Part shown: positions 53,736 through 63,360 of the stretch, piece after piece
Layout: each line of letters opens with the position of its first letter
Numbering within the stretch: the stretch's first letter is position 1
Assembly: GCA_910579705.1 (NCBI GenBank)
Contig: CAJTUI010000001.1
Span: 62,001-126,000, forward strand
DNA from: an uncultured Christensenella sp.
GTDB lineage: Bacteria > Bacillota > Clostridia > Christensenellales > Borkfalkiaceae
Reading direction: 5' to 3'
DNA length: 64,000 bases
Position numbers and translations under genes: made by a program
The notes under the pieces: generated by a model
What the model was told of the DNA's origin: nothing
Seen by the model: the letters and a program-made list of their open reading frames with translations, nothing else
Database searches by the model: none

Positions 53736-54189
53736 CGTGCCACTCCTTTTCGGAACACCGAGTGTTTGCGGGACTTGTGGACGGAAGTCTTTCGTACGGT
53801 ATGCCTATATCCGCGAAATGTTTTTCAAACACCGAAAAAGCCTTGCCGCCGTTAAGTATTATATAACTAATCGCGGAATTTTGCAACAGACTTTTTATGT
53901 CCGCAACCTTAAAATTTTTAATCGTCGCGTCCTGAGAGCCGACTATTTCGCACTCGGTCACTATATCCCATAGCGCGACCCTGTTTAAAAGTACGAATTT
54001 GCGCTTGTCCTCAACGGTTTTCGGCGCGGGCGCGCCGAAGTACGAGGCCAGAACGCGCCAGAAACGGTTCTGCGGGTGCCCGTAATAAAACTCCGTCTGC
54101 CTGCTCTTCACGGACGGAAAACTGCCGAGTATCAGAACCTTGCTGTTTTCGTCGTAAACGGGCGCGAACCCGTGTTTTATTTCGCTCAT
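53704..54189 (-). CDS. DNA-deoxyinosine / uracil glycosylase, UDG family 6
   Basis: 161 residues. Motif 1 LILGSFPSVKSRQ with FYYGHPQNRFW right behind is the family 6 (hypoxanthine-DNA glycosylase) pattern; motif 2 region is LPSTSPANTR. Removes deaminated adenine (hypoxanthine) from DNA. It overlaps the M16 peptidase gene by 4 bases and alkD by 32, forming a compact base-excision repair pair. Confidence 0.92.
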   Translation of the reverse strand: MSEIKHGFAPVYDENSKVLILGSFPSVKSRQTEFYYGHPQNRFWRVLASYFGAPAPKTVEDKRKFVLLNRVALWDIVTECEIVGSQDATIKNFKVADIKSLLQNSAISYIILNGGKAFSVFEKHFADIGIPYERLPSTSPANTRCSEKEWHDALRRAFDKA

Positions 54190-55424
54190 AATTCGAGCGG
54201 CTTGTCCGCGTTGCCGACTACCGCCGCGGCAAGATTGTCGGGATTGAAGTTATGCTCCACCGCCTCCATAACGTCGTCGAAGGTGACCGCCGCTATCTTT
54301 TTCACCCGCTCCTCGAAATTATATATTCTGTCGCTGTAAATAAGCTCCTTGCCGTAAAGCAGCATCTGCGAGGACGTGCTTTCTTGCGCAAACACGGAAG
54401 AAGAAGTAAGCTGCTCTTTACCGCGCATAAACTCTTCTTTGGAGATGTTTTTGTTTTTTATATCCTTTATACAGTCGTAAATTGCGTCCACGCTCTTTAA
54501 ATAGTTCGCCGCGTTCACACCCGCATACACGACAAGCGACCCCGTTTCGGAATAGGTAGAAAGATACGAATACACCGTATACGCAAGTCCCAGCTCTTCC
54601 CTGACCTTCTGAAACAGGCGGGACGACATACTTCCGCCCAAAACGGAATTCATAATCTGCGTCGCGTCAAACAGTCTGTCGTATCTTTTAACGGACGGAT
54701 AGGCGAGCGCGAGATGTATCTGCTCTATCTCTTTCTTTCTTAAAAGCGAACTGCCCGAAAGATTGATTTCGACCTTTCTTTCCGCTGTCTTCGCCGCGGG
54801 CGCCGCCGCGAAAAATTTCTCGGCCAGCTCCTCGGCCAGTTTCACGTCGATATTGCCCGCCATTGATATGACGATATTTTCGGGCGTGTAGCGCTGCGCC
54901 ATATAATTTTTTATATCCGCGCGGGTAAAACCGCTCACGTTTTCGCGCGTACCGAGGATATTTCTGCCGTAGCCCCTCTCGCCGTAAAAAGCGCGCGAAA
55001 GCAAGTCCAGACACAAATCGTCGGGCGTGTCGTCGTTCATATTAATCTCTTCGATAATAACGCCCTTCTCGCGCGCCAGCTCGTCCTCGGGGAACGTGCT
55101 GTTTAAAAACAAGTCGGAAAGGATTTCGAACGCTTCCGCGGCGTGGCCAGTCGTAGACTTTGCATAGTAGCAGGTAATGTCCTTGGACGTGAACGCGTTC
55201 ATCTGCGCGCCTATCGCGTCCATCTCGTCGGAAATTCTATACGCGGTGCGCTTTTCCGTGCCCTTAAACATCATATGCTCGATAAAATGCGAGATACCGT
55301 CCTCCGCGTCCGTCTCCACGCTCGCGCCGGTATGGACGATAATCCCCATAGACACGGACATAAGTCCGGGCATCTGCTTAACGATAAGTCTTGTTCCGTT
55401 TCCGAATGTTTTACTGTGTACCAT
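54186..55424 (-). CDS. M16 family zinc peptidase (YmxG/MlpA-like)
   Basis: 412 residues. Inverted zinc motif H46-F-I-E49-H50 and the distal Glu in the LAREKGVIIEEI helix; two-domain M16 layout. Usually a cytoplasmic processing protease in Firmicutes, found next to a PdaB/YlxY-like deacetylase as here, where the ATG shares one base with the deacetylase stop. Confidence 0.94.
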   Translation of the reverse strand: MVHSKTFGNGTRLIVKQMPGLMSVSMGIIVHTGASVETDAEDGISHFIEHMMFKGTEKRTAYRISDEMDAIGAQMNAFTSKDITCYYAKSTTGHAAEAFEILSDLFLNSTFPEDELAREKGVIIEEINMNDDTPDDLCLDLLSRAFYGERGYGRNILGTRENVSGFTRADIKNYMAQRYTPENIVISMAGNIDVKLAEELAEKFFAAAPAAKTAERKVEINLSGSSLLRKKEIEQIHLALAYPSVKRYDRLFDATQIMNSVLGGSMSSRLFQKVREELGLAYTVYSYLSTYSETGSLVVYAGVNAANYLKSVDAIYDCIKDIKNKNISKEEFMRGKEQLTSSSVFAQESTSSQMLLYGKELIYSDRIYNFEERVKKIAAVTFDDVMEAVEHNFNPDNLAAAVVGNADKPLEL

Positions 55425-56125
55425 TACTCTCCTAAATTATGAGATACAGTAACGGCCGTAAGGCCGCCGTCTCTTATGTAAGATAATATTTTCGGGAGAG
55501 CCGTAACCGTGCAATCCGTGGGATGCATCAAAACAAACTCCCCGTTTTTAAGATTTTTTGTGGCGCGGGTATAAATCAGATCCGCGTCCTTGTCGCGCCA
55601 GTCAATCGTGTCCCTGCTCCACATTATAACGCTTAAATCCAGCGAAGCGCAAGCGTTTAACGTAGCTTCGCAAAAAGCGCCCGAAGGCGGCGCGAAAAGC
55701 GTTATCTCCGTGCCGCATATCATATTGAGCAGTTTAACGCTGGGGCGTATCTCTTCGAGATTTGCGTCCTCGTTCATACGCGAATGGTCCTTATGAAAAT
55801 AGCCGTGGCTGGCGATTTCGTGGCCGCGCTTGTGGATTTCGCGCACGCAGTCCACATTGTCGTCCGCCCAGCTTCCGCCTATAAAGAACGTGCTTTTCGC
55901 GCCGTACTCGTCGAGCGCGTCCAAAATAGCGTAAACGTTGTCGGTATGCTCGTAAACGTTAAACATAAGGCTTACGCCGCTGCCGTTTTCCGCGCTATAA
56001 TAAAGGTTCGAGTTCTCGTTCGACGCCGCGACCGCATTTCCGCTGAAAAAACCGATTAACGAAACGGCGACGACGACGGCTATGAGTACGGAGTTGGTAA
56101 CAATAGCGATTAATTTACTCTTCAA
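55424..56125 (-). CDS. NodB-fold polysaccharide deacetylase (PdaB/YlxY-like), active site incomplete
   Basis: 233 residues from TTG 56125 (AGGGGTAA site). One N-terminal membrane anchor or signal (about 5-30), then a NodB domain. Motif 2 SHGYFHKDH keeps both histidines and motif 5 is VLMHPT. But motif 1 TFDDG reads M-F-N-V-Y, so both catalytic and metal aspartates are missing, and motif 3 RPPxG reads A-P-P-S-G without the Arg. It may be a non-catalytic sporulation or wall-binding homologue. The adjoining M16 gene gives the same order as ylxY-mlpA in Bacillus. Confidence 0.85.
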   Translation of the reverse strand: MKSKLIAIVTNSVLIAVVVAVSLIGFFSGNAVAASNENSNLYYSAENGSGVSLMFNVYEHTDNVYAILDALDEYGAKSTFFIGGSWADDNVDCVREIHKRGHEIASHGYFHKDHSRMNEDANLEEIRPSVKLLNMICGTEITLFAPPSGAFCEATLNACASLDLSVIMWSRDTIDWRDKDADLIYTRATKNLKNGEFVLMHPTDCTVTALPKILSYIRDGGLTAVTVSHNLGE

Positions 56126-56186
56126 TTAGTTTACCCCTAAATATAAATACTATTTATATAATATTACGCTGTGGGGTAATTCTTGA

Positions 56187-58541
56187 CTATTTGAGTTTTA
56201 TTATCGTAACGCCCGTTTCGCCCTCGCCGTATTTACCGAGGCGGAAACTTTCCACGTTTTTATGCCTCGCAAGCCGCTGAGAAATGGCCGAGCGCAATTT
56301 ACCCGTGCCCACGCCGTGGATAACTTTAATCTCTTCCAGATTGTCGGTCACCGCTTTGTCGATAAAATTTTCCAGCTCGTACAAGGCCTCCTCCACGGTC
56401 AGACCGAGCACGTTTATTTCCAGCAACGGCCGTTCGTAGGGAATGTTTTTGACCACTTTTACTTTCTGTTTGTTCTCGGTCTTTGCTACGATAGATAAAT
56501 CTGCGAGCTTGCAGTGCAGTTTCATACTGCCGCACATAACCTCCGCCTCGCCCTTTTTGGGCGAAAAGGAAACCACCTGACCAAGACTTTGCATCTGCCG
56601 CACAAACACCGTTGCACCCGCCTTCAAATTTTCTTTCGTCGCCTTTGCGTAGTCGGTTACAGTCTTTTTTCCCTCTTCCTCGTCGAACGCAATATTTTCA
56701 AGCTTATTTTTGAGCGTGCGCGCCTTTATCAGATCAGACTGCGTAATTTCTTCGCTTTTAAACAGTTGCTCTATTTCGTTTAAGATTTCTTCGGCGCGTT
56801 CGGTGCGCTCTGAAATAATTCTGCGGCTCTCGGTGCGCGCGGAACGAGAAATTTTTTCCTTTTCCTTGTTCAACTGCTCAATCTGCGCGTTGACCGCGCC
56901 GAGTTTGCGTTTCCATTCGCTTTCCAAGCTTTCAGCGTATCTCAGCTTTTCTTCGGCTTTCAGCCTGCTGTCCTCCGCGCGCCGTAAAACGTTTTCGAAA
57001 CTGCGCGCGCCCTCGGAAAGATAGCCGTAAGCGTCGTCCAGAATATTACCGTCCAGCCCGAGCCTTCGGGATATGGCAAGCGCGTTGCTCGCGCCCGGCA
57101 TACCTATTTTTATACTGTAAAGCGGTTTAAGCGTATCGGAATCGAATTCCATACTCGCGTTCTCTATGCGCTCCACGGAATACGCGAATTCTTTAAGCGG
57201 CGTAAAGTGCGTGGTTACGATACCCTTACAGCCTTTGGAAAGCAGGTGTTTAACAATGGCTTTCGCAAGCGCCTGTCCCTCGTCGGGGTTGGTGCCGCCG
57301 CCCAGCTCGTCTATGAGCACAAGGCTGTCGCGGGATACGTTATTACAGATATTTATAACGTTTAAAAGATGCGAAGAAAAGGTCGAAAGGCTCTCTTCTA
57401 TGCTCTGGCTGTCCCCGACATCGCAAAACACGTTTTCGAAGACGGAAACGCTGCTGCCCTCGGCGGCGGGAATAAACAGGCCGCAGGCCGCCATAAGACA
57501 AAACAGCCCGCACATTTTAAGCGTTACCGTTTTACCGCCCGTGTTTGCGCCGCTTAAAAGCAGGAAATCGTATCCGGAGCCGAGCTCCACCGACACGGGA
57601 ACGGTCTTTTTCGCGTCGATAAGCGGGTGCCGTCCCTTAACGATATTTATATAGCCCTTTGCGTTTACTTTGGGTTTACTGCACTTATGCGCATATGAAT
57701 ATTCGGCGCGGGCGAACCTTTCGTCAATCTCGTACATTACCTCTGCCGACGCCGTTAAATTTTCGGCGATACTACCCAGCCGTGCCGAAAGCGAGCGGAG
57801 AATTGCCTCCACCTCGTCCCGCTCGTCTATATTGAGCGCTATAAGCTCGTTATTGAGTTCGAGCACGTGCTCGGGCTCGATAAAAAAAGTCGCGCCCGTC
57901 TGTGAGCGGTCGTGGACGAGTCCGCGTACATGGTTTTTATATTCGGCCTTTACGGGGATAACGTATCGGTCGTTGCGGATAGTGACTATTCCGTCCTGCA
58001 AATACTTAGCGTCTTTGGAAAGATACTCGGACAGTTTTGAACGTATCCGCTCGTTAAGACTTCTTATACGCGTTCTTATGGAATACAGCCTGTCGCTTGC
58101 AAAGTCGCTCACGTCCTCGTCGGAAATAATCTTTTCGGTTATGTCGTCTTCGAGATTTCTGTCGAAGTACAGTTTATCCGCAAACTCGCGCATTATGACT
58201 ATGCTCTCGTCTGCCGCTGACGTTATATTCCCGTAAACTGTTCTGACGGAACGCAATAACGCCCCCGCCTCTCTCAGCTCCGCGCAGGACAGCGCCGCGC
58301 CCTTCGCGGCGCGCGCAAGCAAATCTTCGGGGTCGGAAAAATACTCGGTTTTTCCTATGCCGTAGCGGAATAAAAGCTTGTCGCACTCCTCCGTGCAATC
58401 GAGACGGTTGCGCGCTTTTGTTAAATCCGCGGTCGGCAGACAATTCTTTATTCTTGTTTTCGCGCCGTCCAGAACGGCGTAACCGCCGACGGCCGAAAGT
58501 ATTTTATCAAGTTCCAGTCTTTCCAGACTCTTCAAATCCAT
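56187..58541 (-). CDS. mutS2: MutS2 endonuclease / ribosome rescue factor
   Basis: 784 residues. MutS-type core and clamp, Walker A SGANTGGKTVTLK, Walker B LVLIDELGGGTNPDEG, a long coiled coil (about 510-610) and a C-terminal Smr domain with HGVGTGKLRSAI. The usual L-D-L-R-G at the Smr start is I-N-V-L-G-L, so nuclease activity may be weakened. In B. subtilis it senses collided ribosomes; earlier work linked it to recombination control. Starts one base after the U32 stop (TGATATG). Confidence 0.96.
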   Translation of the reverse strand: MDLKSLERLELDKILSAVGGYAVLDGAKTRIKNCLPTADLTKARNRLDCTEECDKLLFRYGIGKTEYFSDPEDLLARAAKGAALSCAELREAGALLRSVRTVYGNITSAADESIVIMREFADKLYFDRNLEDDITEKIISDEDVSDFASDRLYSIRTRIRSLNERIRSKLSEYLSKDAKYLQDGIVTIRNDRYVIPVKAEYKNHVRGLVHDRSQTGATFFIEPEHVLELNNELIALNIDERDEVEAILRSLSARLGSIAENLTASAEVMYEIDERFARAEYSYAHKCSKPKVNAKGYINIVKGRHPLIDAKKTVPVSVELGSGYDFLLLSGANTGGKTVTLKMCGLFCLMAACGLFIPAAEGSSVSVFENVFCDVGDSQSIEESLSTFSSHLLNVINICNNVSRDSLVLIDELGGGTNPDEGQALAKAIVKHLLSKGCKGIVTTHFTPLKEFAYSVERIENASMEFDSDTLKPLYSIKIGMPGASNALAISRRLGLDGNILDDAYGYLSEGARSFENVLRRAEDSRLKAEEKLRYAESLESEWKRKLGAVNAQIEQLNKEKEKISRSARTESRRIISERTERAEEILNEIEQLFKSEEITQSDLIKARTLKNKLENIAFDEEEGKKTVTDYAKATKENLKAGATVFVRQMQSLGQVVSFSPKKGEAEVMCGSMKLHCKLADLSIVAKTENKQKVKVVKNIPYERPLLEINVLGLTVEEALYELENFIDKAVTDNLEEIKVIHGVGTGKLRSAISQRLARHKNVESFRLGKYGEGETGVTIIKLK

Positions 58542-58542
58542 A

Positions 58543-60690
58543 TCAATAAATTCCCGTTACGGAATGTCCGCGCGTGCGGGCGTTATCCGTATTTTTTAAA
58601 GTGCGGTCGTAAAATCCGCCGTCAACGCCGTCCGTTTGCAAATCCGCACAGTTATACACCTCGAACCTGCACTCGGAAGTCTTATACCGTCTTAAAGGAA
58701 ACTTCCGTCCGTCCCCGTCGGTGAGCGTATACAGACTGCGTTTGTCGCAGGAGGCGCACTTCTTTTCGAACGGACAGTATATAAGGTCCATAACCTTTAT
58801 ATTGCCGCCCGCTAGATAAAACACGTTCTCACCCGCAAGCTCTCTCGCCTCCGCAACCGTAAGCTCCTTGGAAAGGCACTTGTAATCCGCACTGCAATTT
58901 TGCAACGCTACGGCGTTCGTTAAATTCAGCCCCGTTCCCGCAAAGAACTTCTTGCCAAGCTTTTGCGCAAGTTTTTGTCCGTAGTACGAGTCGCAGTAAA
59001 TCCCGTCGAAATCTTGCGCTACCGAAGATACGGTTTCGATTTCTTCGTCCGTGAGATACGGCGGCACGTACAGGAACTTTTCGCCGCCGAAACTATTTGT
59101 TAATTTGTGAATGTACTTATCGGGTTCGCGCGCGGTCTCAACGTAGTCGTTAGGTTTTAAAATACCAATATCGGCGGTCACGCCGTTCAAATCCGCGCTT
59201 ATCACCGCCGTTTTCAGGTTGCGGCCCGTTTCCGTACGCGGCAAGATATAATCCGCAAGGACGGGCTTGTTGCCGCTTTTCGATATTGCCGAAAAGTAAT
59301 CCGAATAAACTTTGCGGCGGAAAGCGTTCATAACCGACGCGGCCGCAAACACACCGTCGGTTTTAACCTCCGTTTCGACCGAAAAAGGATAACCGTCCAC
59401 CTTATCGAAACAACGCGCTATTTCTTCTTCCGTAAGCGGCCTTTTCAAGGCCTTTTCAAGCGGTTGCGTATCGGTAAACACTTCGCCGTTTATCTCCGCG
59501 CGCGCGGGCTTGCCTGCGATAAATTCCGCGTTCACTTTTACGGGGATTAGCCTTGTCTTCTGCAAAAGCCGTTCATTCAGCGCAGTGTCGGTCGTCACGA
59601 AAACCTTGTCGCCGTTTTTTAGCCTGTCGCGGGTATTGACGGTAAAACCGCCCTTGACTTCCGCTCCGAAAGCTCCGCCGCCGACTTCCAAGCCGCCGCG
59701 CAGAATTTTAAAGCCGTCGCCGCGGTTGAATTTTTGACTGCTCTGACAAATGTATTTGGCGTTCTCGACTTTGATTACGCCGACAAACTCGCCCATATGC
59801 CCCTGCACGTCGGAGGAGATAAAGCCCTTTCCCTGACCGAACGCAAGGCCTTTGGTATAGTTTCCGCGGTTGTACGTGCGTTTGAGCGCGCCGACGTCTG
59901 CGGCGCGGCCGCTTAAAATATTTTTGTAATACGACACCGCCGCGGACACGTATTCGGGGCGGCGCATTCTGCCTTCGATTTTGAACGAGGACACGCCAGC
60001 GTCAATCAGCGCGTCTATGTTTTCGCCGACGCAAAGGTCGGAAAGCGACAGCCTGTAAGCGGGAGTCTGGAAACCCTCCCTGTCTATCGAATAACGTTTT
60101 CTGCACGGCTGTTTGCACCTGCCGCGGTTGCCGCTGTTGCCGCCTGCGAACGAGGACATATAGCACTGTCCCGAAAAACAGGTGCATAGCGCGCCCTGCA
60201 CAAACGTTTCCGTTTCTATAATAGCCGAAATTTTTTCTATGTCGCAAAGCTTTGTTTCGCGGGCAAGAATAACCCTGTCGAAACCGAAATCCTTTGCAAG
60301 TTCCGCGCCGAGTGAATTGCATACCCCCGCCTGAGTCGAAAGGTGCAATATCATTTGCGGAAATATACTTTTCAGAAATTTTCCCAGATATAAGTCCTGT
60401 ACGATAAGCGCGTCCGCGCCCTCGTTCCAGACCCGCGCTGCCGTCTGAATAAACTCGTCCAGCTCGCAATTTTTGACGGCGGTGTTCATCGCCACGTAAG
60501 TTTTAACGCCGAAAGCGCGCGCGTATCTGCTAATCTCAGCGAACCCGTCCGCGCCGAAGTTTTCCGCCGAGTTTCTCGCAGAAAAGCTTTCAAGTCCCAG
60601 ATAAATTGCGTCCGCACCCGCGTTTATGGCTGCCAGAGCACTGTTTTTACTGCCCGCAGGGGCTAATATTTCAGACATAGTACTATACAA
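58543..60690 (-). CDS. U32 family peptidase-like protein (long form)
   Basis: 715 residues. N-terminal U32 TIM-barrel (about 1-330) with the signature E-T-F-V-Q-G-A-L-C-T-C and then SGQCYMSSFAGGNSGNRGRC plus PCR, whose cysteines can hold an Fe-S cluster; C-terminal half is the long extension (DUF3656-like). Relatives act in prephenate-dependent hydroxylation of tRNA or rRNA rather than as collagenases, so RNA modification is the more likely role. Overlaps the HAD gene by 8 bases. Confidence 0.9.
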   Translation of the reverse strand: MYSTMSEILAPAGSKNSALAAINAGADAIYLGLESFSARNSAENFGADGFAEISRYARAFGVKTYVAMNTAVKNCELDEFIQTAARVWNEGADALIVQDLYLGKFLKSIFPQMILHLSTQAGVCNSLGAELAKDFGFDRVILARETKLCDIEKISAIIETETFVQGALCTCFSGQCYMSSFAGGNSGNRGRCKQPCRKRYSIDREGFQTPAYRLSLSDLCVGENIDALIDAGVSSFKIEGRMRRPEYVSAAVSYYKNILSGRAADVGALKRTYNRGNYTKGLAFGQGKGFISSDVQGHMGEFVGVIKVENAKYICQSSQKFNRGDGFKILRGGLEVGGGAFGAEVKGGFTVNTRDRLKNGDKVFVTTDTALNERLLQKTRLIPVKVNAEFIAGKPARAEINGEVFTDTQPLEKALKRPLTEEEIARCFDKVDGYPFSVETEVKTDGVFAAASVMNAFRRKVYSDYFSAISKSGNKPVLADYILPRTETGRNLKTAVISADLNGVTADIGILKPNDYVETAREPDKYIHKLTNSFGGEKFLYVPPYLTDEEIETVSSVAQDFDGIYCDSYYGQKLAQKLGKKFFAGTGLNLTNAVALQNCSADYKCLSKELTVAEARELAGENVFYLAGGNIKVMDLIYCPFEKKCASCDKRSLYTLTDGDGRKFPLRRYKTSECRFEVYNCADLQTDGVDGGFYDRTLKNTDNARTRGHSVTGIY

Positions 60691-61507
60691 ACCCGAATTT
60701 TTCTATAATTTTCGCCACTGCGCACTCGTTATTGGTGACAGTTATGTAGTCCGCCGCCTCTTTAAGGGCGGTTTCGCCGTTGGCCACTGCAACGCCGACC
60801 GCGGCTGTTTTTATCATAGACACGTCGTTGAAATTGTCGCCTATCGCCACGGTCGAAGTCAAGGGAATACCGTAATGCTCGGCGATAAACCTCAGCGCCT
60901 CGCCCTTATTGTTTTGCAAGGGCGAAACTTCCACAAGCACCTTTGCGCTGCAAGTCACGTCAAACCGCGAATTAAACTTTGCGGCAAGTTTTTCATATAA
61001 ATATCCGCGTTTTTCGGGAGCCACAAGACAGGCGATTTTCTGACAGTCAAGCCTGCGGCGCACAACGTAGTCGGACATCTTGTCCGCAATGCTCACCGCC
61101 TCCACGCCCGTGATTTCCTCGTACTTTTCAAGGTATTCGTCGCCCTTTCGAATATCGGTATAAAGCACCTCGTCCGAGTATGCGTTTATTGAAAAACCCA
61201 GCGTTTCGATATACGCGCAGACTTCCGCCACGTCACTGTAAGAAAGCGCGTCGCGCCTTATAATTTCGCCGCTTTCTATATCGGCAATCACCGTTCCCTG
61301 ATAGGCCGCGACAAGGCCTTTAAGCCCCAGCGCGCGCACCCGCGGCAGTATCGAGCACAGCATACGTCCCGTGCAAACGGCGAATACCCCGCCGCAGTTT
61401 ACATATTCTGCGACCGCAAGTTTTACCTCCTCGGGCACCCTGTTATCGCTTGCGGAAAGCGTTCCGTCGAAATCGGATAATATAAGTTTATAGTTTATAT
61501 TCCTCAT
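60683..61507 (-). CDS. Cof-type HAD-IIB phosphatase
   Basis: 274 residues. Nucleophile motif SDFDGTLS (D12, D14), cap domain IIB in the middle, and motif IV AIGDNFNDVSMI. Dephosphorylates small sugar or cofactor phosphates; substrate unknown. Overlaps uvrC by 4 bases. Confidence 0.93.
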   Translation of the reverse strand: MRNINYKLILSDFDGTLSASDNRVPEEVKLAVAEYVNCGGVFAVCTGRMLCSILPRVRALGLKGLVAAYQGTVIADIESGEIIRRDALSYSDVAEVCAYIETLGFSINAYSDEVLYTDIRKGDEYLEKYEEITGVEAVSIADKMSDYVVRRRLDCQKIACLVAPEKRGYLYEKLAAKFNSRFDVTCSAKVLVEVSPLQNNKGEALRFIAEHYGIPLTSTVAIGDNFNDVSMIKTAAVGVAVANGETALKEAADYITVTNNECAVAKIIEKFGFV

Positions 61508-63315
61508 AAGTTCTCTTCAAAATATTTCTTGATTTTCTCGGCAAACTTTTCGCCTATCCCGTCCACGGCGGCAAGCTCCTGCACGCCCGCGCTCATTATT
61601 TTATCAAGCGTGCCGAACTTCTGCATAAGCGCGATACGCTTGACCTTGCCCACGCCGTCGATTTCCGAAAGAACGCTGGAAAGATTGCGCTTGGAATGCA
61701 GGTTCCTGAAATAGGTGATTGCGAACCTGTGCGCCTCGTCCCTTATCCTTTGCAACATCTTCAAAGAATAGTCGCGGTGCGGGATTTTAATACTGTCGTC
61801 GGAGTTGAGTGTAAACACCTCTTCTTCTCGCTTGGCAAGCGAAACAAGCTCTATATCCGATACGTTCAAACCGTCGAAAATGCTTTTAACCGCGGAAAGC
61901 TGGCCTTTGCCGCCGTCGATAATGATAAGGTCGGGCTTAGCAAACTTTTCCTCTTCGTCCGTGCCCAACTTTGAAAGACGGCGCGTAAGTACTTCCTGTA
62001 AAGACGCGAAGTCGTTTGCGCCCTCTACGGTCTTAATCTTGAACCTGCGGTAGCTGTTTCTGTCCGCCTCTCCGTCGATAAACACAACCATAGAGCCGAC
62101 TTTATCCACGCCGCTGATATTTGAAATATCGTAGCACTCCATACGGCGCGGGTATTTATCGAGGCTTAAAAGCTCTTTAAGGCGCATACAGGCGTTTACG
62201 GTCATATCGTCGCGGTGCTTGATTTTATCGACCGATTTTTCGAGATACTCGCCGGCGTTTTTCTGTGCCATTTTCAAAAGCTGAGCCTTGATGCCCTGCT
62301 TGGCCTGAGTAATCTCGACGGACTTTGAAAACTTCTCCTTGAAATAGTTCTGCAAAAGCGCAACTTCGCAAAAATCTTCGGTTATTATTTCGGAAGGCAG
62401 TTCGTGATTGGAATAATACTGTACTATAAACGCGGTCAACGCCTCGGAATCGTTGATATACGCCTCGTCCAGCGCGAAACTGTTTCCGCCCTGCATAATG
62501 CCCTTGCGCGTTACAAGCACGTTTACGGCCGAATAGAGATTGTTTGTAGAATACGCTATGATGTCCGCGTCGATAAACTTGCTGAGCGCCGTTATACGCT
62601 TGGCTTCGAGTTTGGACAGCATTGAAAGCTTGTTTTTATAGTCCAGCGCCAGCTCGAAATTTTCGCCCTCGGCGGCGGACAGCATTTTACCTTTCAGCGT
62701 CTGCTCCGCGTCCTTATAGTTTCCGTCCAGAAAAGCAAGAGCTTTTTTCACCTGCTCCGCATATGCCGCTTTGTCGACCTTGTGCGCGCACGGCGCGGTG
62801 CAACGGGCTATGTGGTAATTAAGACATTCGCGCTTGGGCTTTTCGCACATTTTGGTGTGGCACAGCCTGACGTTGAAAGTGAGCTGGATTATATCCAGAA
62901 TATCCTTGCAGTTCACCCCGCCCATAAACGGGCCGAAATAGCGGCAACCGTCCTTTTTGATTTTGCGGGTAATGGAAAAGTTTGGAAAATCTTCCTTGAT
63001 ATTTGCTTTTATATAGGGATAAGTCTTGTCGTCCTTTAAAAGGATATTGTACTTGGGCTTATGCTTTTTTATAAGGTTGTTTTCAAGCGCGAGCGCGTCT
63101 ATTTCGGAATTTGTTATAATATAGTTGAAATCCGCTATGTTTTCAACCATTTTCATTACTTTTTCGGGTTTCGGCGAATTATGAAAATACTGGCGCACCC
63201 TGTTTTTAAGCACGCGCGCCTTGCCGACGTAAATTATGTTTCCGTACTTGTCCAGCATTATATAAACGCCCGGATTTTCCGGCAGTAATTTAAGTTTTTC
63301 CCTTATTACGTCCAT
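61504..63315 (-). CDS. uvrC: excinuclease ABC subunit C
   Basis: 603 residues from ATG 63315 (M-D-V-I-R-E-K-L). GIY-YIG nuclease NPGVYIMLDKYGNIIYVGKA, four-Cys region (CHTKMCEKPKRECLNYHIARCTAPC), UVR domain near 205-235, RNase H-like second nuclease and a C-terminal double HhH (LSEIDGVGKVKR and AAVDGIGEKFAEKI). Makes both cuts in nucleotide excision repair. The frame is open six codons further up, but a -10 box covers that part; the ATG sits 6 bases after TATAAT with no ribosome binding site, implying a leaderless message. Confidence 0.96.
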   Translation of the reverse strand: MDVIREKLKLLPENPGVYIMLDKYGNIIYVGKARVLKNRVRQYFHNSPKPEKVMKMVENIADFNYIITNSEIDALALENNLIKKHKPKYNILLKDDKTYPYIKANIKEDFPNFSITRKIKKDGCRYFGPFMGGVNCKDILDIIQLTFNVRLCHTKMCEKPKRECLNYHIARCTAPCAHKVDKAAYAEQVKKALAFLDGNYKDAEQTLKGKMLSAAEGENFELALDYKNKLSMLSKLEAKRITALSKFIDADIIAYSTNNLYSAVNVLVTRKGIMQGGNSFALDEAYINDSEALTAFIVQYYSNHELPSEIITEDFCEVALLQNYFKEKFSKSVEITQAKQGIKAQLLKMAQKNAGEYLEKSVDKIKHRDDMTVNACMRLKELLSLDKYPRRMECYDISNISGVDKVGSMVVFIDGEADRNSYRRFKIKTVEGANDFASLQEVLTRRLSKLGTDEEEKFAKPDLIIIDGGKGQLSAVKSIFDGLNVSDIELVSLAKREEEVFTLNSDDSIKIPHRDYSLKMLQRIRDEAHRFAITYFRNLHSKRNLSSVLSEIDGVGKVKRIALMQKFGTLDKIMSAGVQELAAVDGIGEKFAEKIKKYFEENL

Positions 63316-63321
63316 ACCGTT

Positions 63322-63350
63322 ATTATAGCACAACGCGCAAACGTTTGCAA
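63322..63350 (-). promoter_or_regulatory. promoter of uvrC, probably leaderless
   Basis: Minus strand TTGCAA (63350-63345), 17-base spacer, TATAAT (63327-63322), then six bases (AACGGT) and the ATG at 63315. Confidence 0.75.
63337..63348. promoter_or_regulatory. LacI-type operator palindrome in the uvrC promoter
   Basis: Perfect 12-bp palindrome GCAAACGTTTGC overlapping the -35 box and spacer of uvrC. Same core as the palindrome at 44994-45007. Confidence 0.45.
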
Positions 63351-63360
63351 TAAAAAGTAA

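Noticed and set aside
56131..56179. Seven-base inverted repeat (TTACCCC/GGGGTAA) pairing the ribosome binding site of the deacetylase gene with sequence near the mutS2 stop
   Set aside because: Short stem over a loop of about 35 AT-rich bases; could easily be chance.
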